From Purshia tridentata (taxonomy: Eukaryota > Streptophyta > Magnoliopsida > Rosales > Rosaceae), in NCBI GenBank assembly GCA_003254885.1, contig QANT01001763.1, forward strand, positions 1-58,073: 58,073 nucleotides of DNA, in the 5' to 3' direction. A model generated the notes under the pieces. The model made no database searches. It was not told the origin of the DNA and worked only from the letters and a program-made list of their open reading frames with translations. Positions 1-12,430 of this stretch are shown in pieces; position 1 is the first letter of the stretch, and every line of letters starts with the position of its first letter. The position numbers were made by a program, and so were the translations under genes.

Positions 1-1969
1 TATAATTTAGGGTATATTGCTAAATTTTTCCAAAAAATTATGTGGACAAACGTGGGAACCAATATCTTCTACTTCATTCAATACTTGAGTATTTACTACA
101 CCCAAAAATAAGAAAGGAAAATGCTATGTCTCTTCTCTTTGTGCCTTCTCCACTTTTTCTCTTCTTTTGTTCATTTGACATTTAATTTAACGATAGGAAC
201 CGTTAAATATCAAAATCATCATTTATAGATTAACTCTGCAAAAAATTAATTAAATCAGAAATTTTTTAGTTATCTAACTGTTATCAAATAACTAACGGTG
301 AATTTAACTGTTACCAAAACTATTTATTTATTTGATAACAGTTAGATAACTAAACGATTTCTGATTTGGATAATTTTTTGCAGAGTTGATCTATAAATGA
401 TGATCTTGATATTAAACGGTTCCGATCGTGAGATTAAATCGTCAAATGAACAAAAGAAGAGAAAAGGCACAAAGGAGAAGGCACATAGCATTTCCCAATA
501 AGAAAAGAATGATTCTCACTAAGAATGATTCTCACTTAAAACATGTGGTCAACGTTATGTCATTTTCAAATTAATTTATTTAACAACTCGTATGTCATTG
601 TTCTAATATTATATTATATTAGTATTTTTATTTTTAATTTATGTTGTATTAGTTCCAAATTAGCTTGGTAGGTACTAGTGATCTATTTTGAATCACTTTA
701 AAAATTTAAGATAAGAATACATGCAAATGAAATGAAGTAACAAATAATCTTACATCTAAAAAATATGTTTTTGAATTCAAACCTGTAAATGACTAAATCG
801 AAGAAATTTGGCGTTCTAAACTAATTTTTTGTTTGGAAGCCTTGCATTGGTGTATTTTCTAACCATTTATCTTCCTGAAATTCTATTTCGATATTGACCT
901 CTCACAGTCACATGGCTCCTAATTCATGACTATTGAAAAACCCTAAAAATTTTAGGAAGAAAACAATTTTGGTACTCGTAGTTTCAAAACTTTACATTTG
1001 GTCCTTATATTTTATATTGTCTATAATTTTAAGACATTTTATAGCCCATATGAAATTTTTTCTCAAATTAAACTAATAACTTGTTTAAATTCATTATTTT
1101 TACTAAAAATGACAAAAAATTATTTATGTAACGTTTAATTTAATTTTCAAACAAAAATTTAAAATTTGAATTTGTTAAAATTATCCTCATACTTCAAATA
1201 ACATAAAACACATGGATCAAATGTGGAGCTCTTGGTTTTTTTTTTTTTTTCTAACTTTCAAAATCTAATTTGAAATTAGACGAAGAAAATGGCTATCTTA
1301 ACTCGAATAATAGGATGCACTTTATAATATCAATGACATGTGGTTAGCATGGAAAGGAGATGACACATGCCGCATGGAAATAAAGAGATGACACATGCCA
1401 CTGGTCAACATGCAGATGCATGTGGATAATATGCAGACGAGTGACACATAGACATAGCAAAACAGTGCCAATTGAAGAGTCTCTTAAAAGATGCTGTAAG
1501 AAGTATAGTTTTATCATTTTCAACACACATGAGCCTATGTTATTGAAAAAAGTGTAAACAAAATATAAATGGCATTCACTCAAGAAATTAAATTTTGGAT
1601 TTCAAGAAAATTTCGATGATTCAAACATATGAATATTTCTAAAGAAATTTCGAATTTGTTAGAAATTTAGACTAAAATAATTTAAAATTTTAACAAAATT
1701 TCAATAATATTTTATAACCTCAAAAAAATATAAATTTTTTCGAAATTTGAATTCTATGCATTCACCAAGCCCAAAATAAAATTTCAATCCATTGCATTTT
1801 TGTAATTAAGAAAATATTATTTGATTCAAATGTAATTTTGTATTTCTCTATCGGCCTACGCTCAAGTCCAGCCCGTCTGGGCGGGTTTGGGCTTGAGTAT
1901 TGTGACCCAAATTGTAATTATTTTTTTATTTATTGGGAAAATGTAAATCTGAAAATGCCTGGACCCCGT
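1..1969. other. Intergenic, AT-rich, no gene
   Basis: Apart from the foldback element near its start, I see no gene in this stretch. The open frames are short, AT-rich and unlike any family I know. Positions 960-1060 contain phrases such as 'tttggtccttatatt' that are common in plant dispersed repeats. Part of 1840-1969 may be the proximal promoter of the VAMP gene that follows. Confidence 0.6.
116..496. mobile_element. Foldback MITE, Mutator-like, with 9-bp TSD
   Basis: The element is almost wholly an inverted repeat. The left arm (116 to about 293) reappears reverse-complemented at about 327-496, around a short loop. The outer ends read GGAAAATGCTATGT on the left and, read inward, GGGAAATGCTATGT on the right. 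It is flanked by an exact 9-bp direct repeat, AATAAGAAA, at 107-115 and 497-505. Long terminal inverted repeats starting GGGAAAT-like with a 9-bp duplication fit non-autonomous Mutator-like elements. There is no coding capacity. The transcript would fold into a hairpin of about 170 bp, a possible small-RNA source (inference). Confidence 0.8.
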
Positions 1970-2710
1970 GGCCTTCAGAACAGAACGTCAGAACCAATAC
2001 CAAGTTTCAGACTCTCTCGCATTTCAAGTCTTGCAGAGGAAGCAAACCTTCCCTTCATCTACAACTCCCTTCAGACTCTAATTGCGTAAATCACTTTTTG
2101 ATCTGACAAGTAAGTTTCTTCTTCCATGCTTCTCTGTGTCTTTTAGATCAAGATTTATAGAAGCTCTCCATTTCTGTTTTGTGTTTAGGAGGAATCTGTT
2201 CTTTTTTTTCTTTTTTTCAATTTCTTTGATCTTTTCGCGGTTTCGATTTCCTCTGTTTGGTTTCCGAAAAAATTTGAAGGAAACAAATGGAAGGAATGAA
2301 AAAAAAAATCTGAATTTTATGTTGAATGTTCTTTTCTTTTGGTGGGTTTCGTGAAAAAAAAAGCTCATCTAAGTTATGTTTGACGTTCTTTCCTTTGTTG
2401 GGTTTCAAGAACATCAAAAGCTCTTTTAAGTTAAGTAACACAGTTAGTTATTTGGCTCTATTAACTGCAACTAATACTTCGAGATTTGAATTTTATTACC
2501 GGTTGGCTCCTCTAATTGCAAATTATAATGTTCAAATTTAACTTAATTTGGGGCAATTCATATGTATAAGCTAACCTTAATCCTTTGTTTTGATTTAGTT
2601 TATTTGATAACGTTTTTGTACTTATATAATTTGTTTAGGTTACTGCTGCATTTAGGTTGTGGTGGTTTTTCTTTTGCGGGTCTTCACACGTTTGCGCCGA
2701 TCATTTGAAG
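1970..2710 (+). promoter_or_regulatory. VAMP727 5' leader with probable intron
   Basis: A pyrimidine-rich, GC-richer segment around 1970-2100 looks like a 5' UTR exon. A good donor (GTAAGT) lies at 2110, followed by T-rich intron-like sequence and possible acceptors at 2637-2638 (TTGTTTAG) or about 2655. No clear TATA box was found, so the transcription start is not fixed. Leader introns are common in plant SNARE genes. The short ORFs here, which overlap on both strands, are by-products of T/A-rich intron sequence. Confidence 0.45.
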
Positions 2711-5700
2711 ATGAGTCACAGAGGATTAATATATAGCTTTATTGCAAAAGGGAGTGTTGTTTTAGCAGAACACACATCGTTCTCCGGAAACTTTAGCACC
2801 ATTGCTGTCCAATGCCTACAGAAGCTACCCTCCAGTAGCAGCAAGTACACATACTCATGTGATGGCCACACCTTTAACTTCCTCCTTGACAGTGGATTTG
2901 GTAGGCATTCTTTTAAGTTCCAAGACTTGCAATTAAAATGGTTTTTAGATTCTAATTGCAGAATTTATAGTTTAAAATGTTTACTGGGTTTGCAGTATTT
3001 CTTGTTGTTGCCGATGAATCGGTTGGGAGGAGTGTTCCGTTTGTTTTCCTTGAACGAGTGAAAGAGGATTTTAAGCAGCGTTATGGTTCCAGTATTAAGA
3101 ATGAAGGCCCACATCCTCTTGCTGATGATGATGAAGATGATGACTTATTTGAAGATCGATTTAGCATTGCATACAATCTTGACAGAGAATTTGGGTTTGC
3201 ATATGCTTTTTGGTGTTTGAATCCTAGTCTCTTTTGTGCAATATAGTATTAGCAGTAAATATTGTGTTTTTCTTTGACAGGCCAAGGCTTAAGGAGCACA
3301 TGCAATATTGCATGGAGCATCCAGAAGAAATAAGTAAGCTTTCCAAATTGAAGGCCCAAATCACGGAGGTCAAAGGTGTAATGATGGACAATATTGAGAA
3401 GGTAAAAATAATATACTCTTGGCTCTGGCACTTTTTGATGATGTGGGTAATTTATGCATATATGCATTGAGACTTGGTTTCTCACTGAGGTTATGGGCTT
3501 TTTACAGTAATACTGGATCTCCATATGAACCATACTATGGTTTGCTTAGTTTGATTACTTCTTTTGATATTAATTTTTGGGGATTAATAGAGGGAGCCTG
3601 AACTGCTATAGACTTTACCTTGTAAAGAGGCTTGTCTGCTGTATTTCTTTATTTTCTTGTATTGGATTTTCAGGTGTTTAATTTATCCTTGTTTTCAATA
3701 TGTTCCTTCACAAGTTGTGGTCACTTGTCATTAAGTTTTTTTTTCCCCCTTTGGAAACACATAATTGAAAACTTGTAGCATGTTGATATGTGTTGTTTCT
3801 TCATGCATGTGCACATGGGTAAATGCAGATGTTGTTGTGCATGCACTGTGGGCCCCATAAGGGTTGCAACATCTTATGGAAAATTAGTCTAAATGGCACA
3901 AAGCCCCTTTTTTAGGGAATGGGTATGAGATTCCATTCCCCTGTTTTGTCTGAACACTGTTGGACTGTGTTACCTTTTAAAGGGGAATGTGATACCCATG
4001 CGGCCGTGCATGTGAAATCTGAAACCTATGAGTCCCCTTGGGTTTTGCTATTCCCATCATGTGAGAATGCATTTATTGTGAGTTTTATGACTAGATTACC
4101 CCATTATAAATTGAAAATACCATTTATGTCATGGAAGTATGAATAACTTAGTATATACAAGAGATAAGGGTATTATAGGAAAAATAAAAAAATTTATTTC
4201 TATTATTGCACAAACCAAACACTAGAATGGAATAGGTATTCCTTGTATGTCATTCCCGACATTTCCAAACACTGTAATGGGAATCATTCATTCCCATCCC
4301 CCTGAAATGGCATAGGAATGGCATTCCCATATGGGGTCTGAAGGTTTTCTGTTTCCTTATTTTAATTAAATTTATTTCAGTTTTGCAACTCTATATATAA
4401 AATCTTTCTAAACTTTAGTTTTACTTTTCAGATTTATTTTCATTTTGTATTTTATATATGCCATTCTACTTGTTTTGTTTATTGTATACGCCATCCTATC
4501 TTTAAATGCTGATCAGTAGCTCTTAGTGTTCTCTAATGTGGACTTTCACTTTCTCAATTGTTTTGCTTGTTTGGTTTGTTATTTTTCTCCCTTCTTATAT
4601 TTCCATATGGTCCTTTTTGGGGGATTGCCCCTTTTTTTAGGTCCTGGCTCACGTTTTCTATTCGTAGTTCTACAAATTACATCCCCTTTCTTTCTGGCTC
4701 CAAAATTGGTTGTTTGGTTAAATCAAGCTATAGGTTGAATGTCCTTGAAGGGGTTAAAGTGTGTCCAAACCTATGCGACATGTTCTCTTTCATGTTGAGT
4801 GACCTTTCAGTTTTATCTTCTCCCTAACCACCATTTAAATTTAGTGAGCTCTTGCCTTTACTCTAATGCAAAGATGAACCAAAGCATCATCTAGCCTATA
4901 ATATGGTGACTTATTGTTGTTGTAGTTAATTAATATTGGTCCCTCTTGTTTCTAGTGTCATAAAATTGCTAGATTATACTGTTAGTGAACTGATGGCTAT
5001 TGTCTTTCAAATGAAATGGCCTTGTTTAGCATATGTTACAGGTGTCCTTTGTCATTGAATTATACCTGATAAAAGTTCCCTAATACTCGTTGCAAATTAA
5101 TAGATCTTTTGGCTGAGTATAAAGTGGTGACAATACTTAGCCATTAGAGTAGTATTATTAATGAACCATTGCTTGTCAGATTTGGAGTTAGTATCACATT
5201 TTCCTGCATTGCAATTTCACTAGTCAAATGTGGAGTAGGCTGCTGTCTGTGTTTAGAGTGCTGTGGGAGCGCCCTAGAAAGTGTTTTGGGTATGGAATCT
5301 TTTTGGGCATTAAGGCTATTAAGAAAATGATTACCCTATGGAGATGTGCTGTTTTGACCCTTTTATGGTGTATTTGGTTGGAGCAGAATAAGCGCAGGAG
5401 GAGGTGGAGTTCATTTGGGACAGGATTAGATTCTTAGCCTTGTTGTGGACTTCCCTATCCTAGCATTTTAGAGACATCCCTCTAAACGCCATTCTCCTTG
5501 ATTGGGGTGGATTGATGATGTATTGAGTGCTGTTTTGTTTTTATTTTGGTTTGTTATGCTTTCTGGGTTTCTTGTGGTAGTGGTTTCTGCTTTCCAGTTC
5601 TTGTGTCCTGTCTTTGTACGTTGAGGGTAGTTTCTTTTCTGGACTACTGGCCCACTTCTGATTGTACTCTTTTCCCTTTTTTAATATAAAGTTCTCGCTT

Positions 5701-7754
5701 CCTATATATAAAAAAAAAAAACTATTGCTTGTTAGTGGTTTTGGAATATTGAGCTAGATAGGTATTATTGGTGGGCAGGTATTATGTGTGTAAAAAGGGA
5801 TGGGTAGTAGTGAATAGCTCGCTTCTTCTATGTGCAGCTGCTTGTGATATGCGGTCTTTGACTTTCACCATCTTTTGAATCATCTTAGTTATGCTCAGAT
5901 GGTGCCCATGAGATCAACTTCTGGACTTGCTTGCTTCCACTTCTGGACTCCATGAATGTTCTTGATCTTAGACATTGGTTCTTGTTTGTTTTCCTTTTCA
6001 AAATTTCTATTTTTCTTCCCGTCGTATTACAAATTATATAATTTACAATGGACCTAAATATTGCACTTATTTGGGCTTGCCTTCTTTTCCTTGTGGATAA
6101 ATTGCATTACTTTATTGGTAATGTGGTGAATGGTTTGATTTGCACTCCCAATAACTTTAATTGGTTGAATGAGGCATGTTGGGGGAATGGGAGCAAAGAA
6201 AATCAAATTAGAATTACTGAAAGTTGCCACTCTCTCTGATTGTTTGTGTACTCTTGGTTGCAACAGGTTGGTTTTACTTTCTTAATTTTCTTTTGGGAGA
6301 GGGAGGTATTGAGCCTTGGGATTTTAATAGTACATATTGAGATGTTAATTGGTTGAATGGGGGATGTTGTGAGGAAAAAAAAATCAAATTAGAATTACTA
6401 GAAGTTGGCACCTCTCTGATTGTTTGAGTACCCTTGGTTGCAACAGGTTGGTTTTATTTTCTTATAATTTGTTTGAGGAGAGGGAGGTATTGAGACTTGG
6501 GAATTAAATAGTAAATATTGAGATGGTGTAGCTCATCCATGCCCTCTTAATTTTGGCACTAGACAGTGCCAACTTTGGTAACTGGAGTGGAGCGCTATTT
6601 GACCGCTTTGCTACCTTCCTATCTGAATTTAAGTGATGGGTTCCCCTTTCTCCCATTTCCGTTGAGAAAAAAGAACATCTAAACACGTTTATAAATAAAA
6701 TATTGTGCATAAAGTTAAGATAGTCATTTTTCATCGAATATATGATGAGGACATTGGTGAGGTAGGACTAGAATTTAGTATGCAAGTAAAATATGGGAAT
6801 GTTGAATTGGGTACTAAAGAAAAAGCATCAGCTTGGATGGTTTTCCCATATGCATGGGATACTTGCAAACTTTTGCAATATAGAGAAAAATGTGGGTGCA
6901 ACAATGGCTATTCTTGTAGACAGTATGGTATAATCTGCTAGGATGTTCAGCTATGTGCATCAATGACTAAAGAGTTATGGGCATAATGAGTGATCCGGCC
7001 CGGTGGAGTCTGGAATGGTAAAATGGGAGATTGGTTGTTCCCAAAAAATTTATACTAAAAACAAAATTACTATCCTGAGGCTCTTATTGCTTCTGATCCT
7101 ACAATCCATCTTCTTCCTGGATATTTGAAAATCTGTCTTTTTGAGTATGATAAATAGTGCTCTTCTGTTTGAATAAGGGATTTATGGGCTGGGATTGATG
7201 GGGTCTTTTATTAAATCTTTTGAAGCTAGAAAAATGAGTAATCAAAATGGTTTCAGTTGTATAGAATGTTGATACAAGAATGTCATGGACTAAATTGAAT
7301 GGAAGGTTTGCTAGCTCTGGTGCTTTTGTAGAAGGAAAATAAGTAGCATTTGTGTTTCAGTTTAGTAAAGCAATTCAAGCCATGAGGAACTACTTTAATT
7401 GTGTATTGTAAATTGATTCAATAAGCCTCCGCATCTCTTGGTTGCAGGTTTTGGATCGTGGGGAGAAAATTGAACTTCTGGTTGACAAAACAGAAAATCT
7501 GCAGTTCCAGGTACATTCCATCGCCTATCTAGTTGTATAATCTGAAACTGATTTTGAACTTAAGGAGTTTGTAGCTGATCTGCTTGGGTGGATGTTTGTA
7601 TTGAAAACAGGCTGACAGCTTCCAGAGGCAAGGAAGGCAGCTGCGACGTAAGATGTGGTTGCAGAGTCTCCAAATGAAGCTAATGATAGGAGGAGGAATC
7701 CTAGTCCTGATCGTCATGCTATGGCTTATTGCCTGCGGAGGTTTCAAATGTTAA
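2711..7754 (+). CDS. VAMP727: VAMP727-type R-SNARE, longin domain with acidic insert
   Basis: Coding exons are 2711-2900, 2996-3194, 3281-3401, 7448-7510 and 7611-7754, joining in phase to 238 aa. The protein opens with a longin domain ([14 protein letters not shown]). At about residues 98-117 this is interrupted by an acidic insert ([15 protein letters not shown]), the hallmark of seed-plant VAMP727 as opposed to other VAMP72 proteins. An R-SNARE coiled coil covers about 140-200, with the zero-layer Arg near residue 174 in VLDRGEKIE. The protein ends in a C-terminal anchor ([20 protein letters not shown]), so it is tail-anchored with the SNARE motif in the cytosol. Known family role: fusion of endosomes or prevacuolar compartments with the vacuole, including storage-protein traffic, together with SYP22, VTI11 and SYP51. 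Every intron used is GT-AG. Intron 4, about 4 kb, carries transposon debris. The start Met is the conserved one. Confidence 0.95.
3905..4345. mobile_element. GGAATG-rich MITE-like element in intron
   Basis: The left end (3915 onward, GGGAATGGGTATGAGATTCC) and the reverse complement of the right end (about 4240-4330, GGGATGGGAATGAATGATTCCC then CAGTGTTTGG) are imperfect inverted copies. The middle has no ORF of note. GGAATGG-type inverted ends occur in small plant DNA transposons, but I could not fix a target-site duplication, so the family and exact ends are uncertain. Confidence 0.35.
5180..5723 (+). mobile_element. 5'-truncated L1-type LINE, 3' end with poly(A)
   Basis: The frame beginning at 5228 contains [20 protein letters not shown], typical of the C-terminal zinc-binding part of plant LINE ORF2 proteins. 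After a frame change the sequence continues as [14 protein letters not shown] and [17 protein letters not shown] residues, so the ORF is broken. A non-coding tail follows (about 5520-5698) and then an A-run at 5710-5721. The flanks ATTGCTTGTCAG (5168-5179) and ATTGCTTGTTAG (5724-5735) match at 11 of 12 bases and are a probable target-site duplication. Same orientation as the host gene. Confidence 0.8.
6157..6525. repeat. Tandem duplication of about 185 bp in VAMP727 intron
   Basis: Copy 1 (6157-6344) and copy 2 (6345-6525) both start TTAATTGGTTGAATG and end in TATTGAGATG. They share long blocks such as CAAATTAGAATTACT and TTGGTTGCAACAGGTTGG, with scattered substitutions and small indels. This is an intronic segmental duplication with no coding content. 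Confidence 0.8.
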
Positions 7755-9295
7755 GTTGCTAAAAATCACGGAGCCTTCAACTAGCAGATGGCTGTTCTCT
7801 TTTCCACTTGGTGTACAAAATGTTATTGTTCTTGTATATGGAAACTTCTGCACAATCCAGTACTCTAGAACCTATTTTACCATGTAATTAACATCTGCTA
7901 CCAGCTGGTTTTGTTAACTTTTTGGATATGGTATATGTTCACTTACTAGTTCTTTTTTAATTCTTCCCTAAATTGATAGTTACTTTTCTACTACTCCCCA
8001 AACTTTATGTTCTGAACTACTGTCTAATTTATTCAGTAATTATGAGTGACGTTTGTTACCAGCTAGCTTGAAAATTGTTTTCCCATTCTTTTTTATGTTT
8101 CTTTTAAGAAAGGAAGGAATCAAATGTGGACCCAATTATATAAATTGTCTACTTCAATCAAATTAAATATTATTTGGTCATTTAGCTATGATCAAATAAA
8201 TGGACTACAGTGATTTCTTACAGTTTATTATTTTGCTAATTTCTTGTAGGTATTGTTTGCAAATAGAGATTTAAAAAATAAAACGGTTCAAATTATCAAA
8301 TTATTTATAGAATGAAAGCCTTAGTTTTTTCATGGAAAAATCTGTTATTTCTATTACCTTCTTAGATCCATTGATTATGAGAGCGATGTGGGCACATGGG
8401 TGATGGGTTCCTCCTCCTTTTGGGTCAACAATTTATTCCTCTGAGCCCACACCTCAGCCGATTATGGATGGATGTGAAGCTGTGCCTAATCTTTTTTCAC
8501 CTTTGCCCATTTGCTTTTTAATATTGCCAACTCACCATTTCTTCTTTTGAGCCCACACCTCAGCTGAATGTCGGAATGTGGGTTTGGGATCTTTAGAGCC
8601 AGTTTTGAGGATATGTTCCAAATATTTACAACTCTCAAATTTTATAAATTCATTATATAATATAACTATTTTCTGAATATTCGAGAAACAAGGATCCTAA
8701 TTTTATTATTCGTCTAATCTCGTGATTTTTTTATTTTTTTTTATCTATAGTATTTTATGTATGAAATAAGGAAGTAGAAAACTAAAATCATTTTTTATAA
8801 AATAGATACAAAATATGGCCTAATTTTACTAGTCTATTTTAATTTCCCACCCCAACCTCTCATTGCACCCATTCAACATGGAAGCACCCCAAACCTCATC
8901 AACCACTTGCTCTCATTGAGCCAATTAATGGTGCACGAGACAACTAGGGAAGGACTTTTAACTCAAGATTGATGTGGGCATCTTGACATCATCAAAAAGC
9001 TTATGCGTATGCATCGTCGTTAAATATGCATATATATAAAAGGCATTATGTGCATTCTAGACCATATAAACTACTTTGTACTTGGCCAAAAAAAAAAACT
9101 ACTTTGTCAATTGTGAGGGTTTAGAGTAATTTATAATTTAGAGTTTGTTAAAAAAAAAAAAACTGACTTCACCACTTTTAGATTACTTTTATAAAATTTT
9201 ACTGTATTTCAGTGGTAATTTAGTTTTCAATTAATAAAAAACTATTCGACTATACTACTTTTTTTAAAAAATAAATTGACTATACTGTATTAAGT
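7755..9295. other. VAMP727 3' UTR then intergenic
   Basis: The first 150 bp or so are probably 3' UTR. The remaining sequence is AT-rich, with A-runs and no gene. Two short segments near 8440-8470 and 8540-8575 both contain 'gagcccacacctcagc', a small local repeat. Confidence 0.5.
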
Positions 9296-9585
9296 AGGGT
9301 AAATAGCCATTTTGCTTCTCAAACTATAACGCTTATATCAGTTTGTTCTCCAGACTTATAATTTGGAAAATTAAGGACTCTGACTTTTTCAATTTTACCA
9401 ATTGAAGATTTTTCCGTTAATTTACACACTTTTCATCCAAATTTATGTTTTTATAGCACCATGTGTCAATCACGTAGAGTTCTTTTTGGAACAAAATATT
9501 CCCTTTCATTTAGACCTTATCAGTTTTCCCTCGTGCACCATTTTTCCTTCTGTCATTTTCGGTCAAATTTAGATGAAAAATATAT
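9296..9585. repeat. Dispersed repeat family A, copy 1
   Basis: This begins AGGGTAAATAGCC and includes the phrase AAGGACTCTGACTTTTTCAA and a run from CATTTTTCATCC-type sequence to TTTATGTTTTTATAGCAC. The same order of blocks recurs at 56292-56570. It is non-coding. The end carries AGATGAAAAAT, the inverse of an internal ATTTTTCATCC-like block. The superfamily is unknown. Confidence 0.7.
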
Positions 9586-9587
9586 AA

Positions 9588-10487
9588 AGGGAATTTCTAT
9601 TTATACCCAACAATCTTCTTACATGTTCTACACATAAGTCCTCCCACATGAGGAGCGAGATACATAAAACAAGAGAATTTCTATTTATACTCAACAAGCT
9701 TCTTTTGTTATCCAATTTCTTAATTTACCCAACATTCAACTTTTTCAAATCAGTTTTTTCTTATTTTACCCAATCTCAATTACCATATTACCCTTATTAA
9801 TAGATACCCAACCTTTTATTTTAATTTTCTCTCCTTACCCATAATTTTACACACATACCCAACAATAATAAATTTCTCTCCCAACCAAAGCATTTACACT
9901 ACACCCATACCTAATAGCTACCATATTCCCCTCACCACCATTGAATAGAACATCTAATCTCAGTCATTAAGCTTTTTATTTGTTATTTTGGACAAATTAA
10001 ACGTATTTTATGATGAGTTTATTGTTTTTATATGAATTTTATCCATTGGTTTGAGTTTTTGGTGGATTTTTGGGTTGGATTCATTTATGCTGTCGGAGGT
10101 CATTCGGCTCTGGTCAACCAAGTTCGTCGCAAATCTTCGGTTGGCATCAACTGAACATTTGTCATTTATTCGGCCGGCTCCAACCGAACATTGTAGTCGT
10201 GTTCGGTTCTAGTTCGCCGAACACATCCCAAACCAAAAATTTCTAAAACGTCTAAAACATGGAAAAATGCAAAAAAATTACACAAAATGCACGCATACAT
10301 CATTTGGAGGCTCATAGGGTACGATTTTACCATTTATCTATCTAAAAACCCTTATTTTGATGTTAGAGTTTAATTTGATGCTAGTGTAAATGTAAGAGAA
10401 GGTGTAAGTGTGAGAGAGGATGAGTGAAGATGGTTAGGTTAGGATTGATAAAGGAGTTGGGTATTATGTTGGGTATGGAAAGAAAAT
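9588..10487. mobile_element. Mutator-like non-autonomous element, copy 1 (3'-truncated)
   Basis: From GGAATTTCTATTTATACCC this stretch matches the element at 27177-28194 over about 0.8 kb, through GTTGGGTATGGAAAGAAAATTTGAT. It then lacks the last 120 bp or so that hold the right terminal repeat. The 5' end appears twice (about 9589 and 9672), a partial local duplication. It contains a single copy of the 33-bp unit that is tandem in the other copy. No transposase frame is visible. Confidence 0.75.
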
Positions 10488-12430
10488 TTGATCCATTATA
10501 CCTCTACCTTATCAATTCTACAATAAAAAAACTTAATGAAAATTTAATTTTAGACTTGATTGAAACAATTGAAATAAATGGACGAAATTGAAACAACTAC
10601 TAAATTATAAGGATCAAAATTGTAGTTGGCTCGAATACAAATTAGTCTTAGATATGGGTTGATAGAGGAGGGATATGGCTTTGGTTCGTTCACAATGAAA
10701 TGCATCTCAGAGAGCATGAACCATGAAAAAACTCTCATATACAGCATCTCTTCTGTCCATCAAAGCCTTAAGGTCATATTCCAATTGGTTAATTTAATCG
10801 ATTCGTTTTGAAAAAGACCACAAAAATTGAAACATAAGCATATGCAGCATTCTATGGAAAGTCAAAAGTGAAATATTAATCTCAAGTACGTTCATTTGAT
10901 TTTGAAGTGAAAAGGTTATCTCCAAGTACATTAAACTCACCTGCAATTTATAGTCAATATAATGGTCTACACCTTTGGTGGGTCATCACATTAGATGAAG
11001 CTAACATTTATCGGAGGGTGTTTATACCACTCCTAAAATTAGAAAATTCTACAAATCTCATACATAGATTTATTTGTGAAATGAGGTGGATGCACTCATT
11101 CATGTAGTTTTTAAACATCATGAACCGTCGTCTATCTATAGCAGCAATTAATATATATAATTGTTGGTAATAACTTTTCTTCTATTTGCCTTTTCATCAC
11201 TATAAGTACAACCTAACATATGGTCTTCTTTATTTTGTGAAGTTTAAGCCGTTTTGAAGGAATTTGAAATGTGTACATTTTAATCAAACACAACTTCCTT
11301 TTCTCCTCATGCAACAATTATTGAAATATAAATTTGAAAGACAATCTCATAACGTATAAACAATTAATAATTAATAACAATGATCAAAAGGTTATTACAA
11401 TGAATGTCATTATCAACATTTAAACTTATTTAACAACATACGTAACATGATTCGGTTCACATGTATAGAGCAATTCTTTATTATTTCAATATCCATCAAG
11501 TAAGTGTTAATTAAATAATCCATGTTTGTAAAATATAATTAATAACTTGATAGCTTGCTCTTAAGAGTCTTAATTTATTGGTTAAAAAAAGAAAGTCTTA
11601 ATTTAGTTTAGAAGAGAATCTCATTTGTTTCCCAATCAATCATAGAAATAGAATTATAAGCATGTGTCTTTATTTATTAATTTGTAGTAGACATGCATAT
11701 ATGCATTATTGGTAGAGAACAGGCAGATAAGACCAGGAAAGACAGACAAGTGGTGAACGAGATGCGTGGACTTGACTCACACAGTGTGTGTAAGCATTTC
11801 TGGACCGCCCCACTATTTTTGGCAGCTTCATCTCTTCCACGAATAATATAGGCCACCCGACAAATCCACACGAAACTATATACAATATATATGGTGGGTC
11901 TACAATTATTTTGATACAATATTTATAAAAGTTCAATTTTCGTTCTTTATGTTTTTTGAGAAAGAAATCAATAAATCAACTTGTTGATGTGAAAGGGGAA
12001 TAAGGAATTTTACTTAAAAGAGGTGAAGTTTCGATGTTTTACAGCCTAGTATTTATTTTTTATTATACGATATTTAGAGAAGAAAATTTGAACTCAAAAT
12101 GTAAAGATACTATTAATTTATTAAAGTTAGGTCGGTCTATATCGGCTAAATAACTGACTCATCTGATCAACTGACTTTTGGCTATTTCTTAAAACCGATA
12201 ACTGACTTGACTGTTGTGGGTCAGTCGAGGTCGAGTTGGTCGGTTGAATAGCCCTATGCTCTCTTTGTAAATCACATTAATACCGGCAACACAAAAGGAA
12301 ACATACATTCACATTCAGATCTCTTAAATTCTTGGTGTTGATCTAGCAAATCCTCAATTGGCCAAGAAAATGGCCAAGGAAATAAAGTTTCCATCTAAAA
12401 AAAAAGGGCCCTATTTCAAGCACCCTATGA
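10488..12430. other. Intergenic, no gene seen
   Basis: AT-rich sequence with only short, unrecognised open frames on both strands (60-80 codons, none with a motif). Around 12125-12260 there is a run rich in GGTCGG, CCGATAACTGAC and GGTCGAGTTGGTCGG, reminiscent of repeat-derived sequence. Similar words recur at 13310-13370. Confidence 0.45.

Larger units (their letters stand above)
3402..7447 (+). other. Large fourth coding intron of VAMP727
   Basis: This 4.05-kb intron runs from donor GTAAAA after 3401 to acceptor TTGCAG before 7448. It holds the GGAATG-rich element, a LINE fragment and a tandem duplication, each listed separately. The remainder is T-rich and shows no coding pattern. A 78-aa open frame at 6705-6941 resembles nothing I recognise. 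Confidence 0.8.

Noticed and set aside
6705..6941. 78-codon ORF in the VAMP727 intron
   Set aside because: Lies inside a confirmed intron, with no motif and no flanking gene structure.
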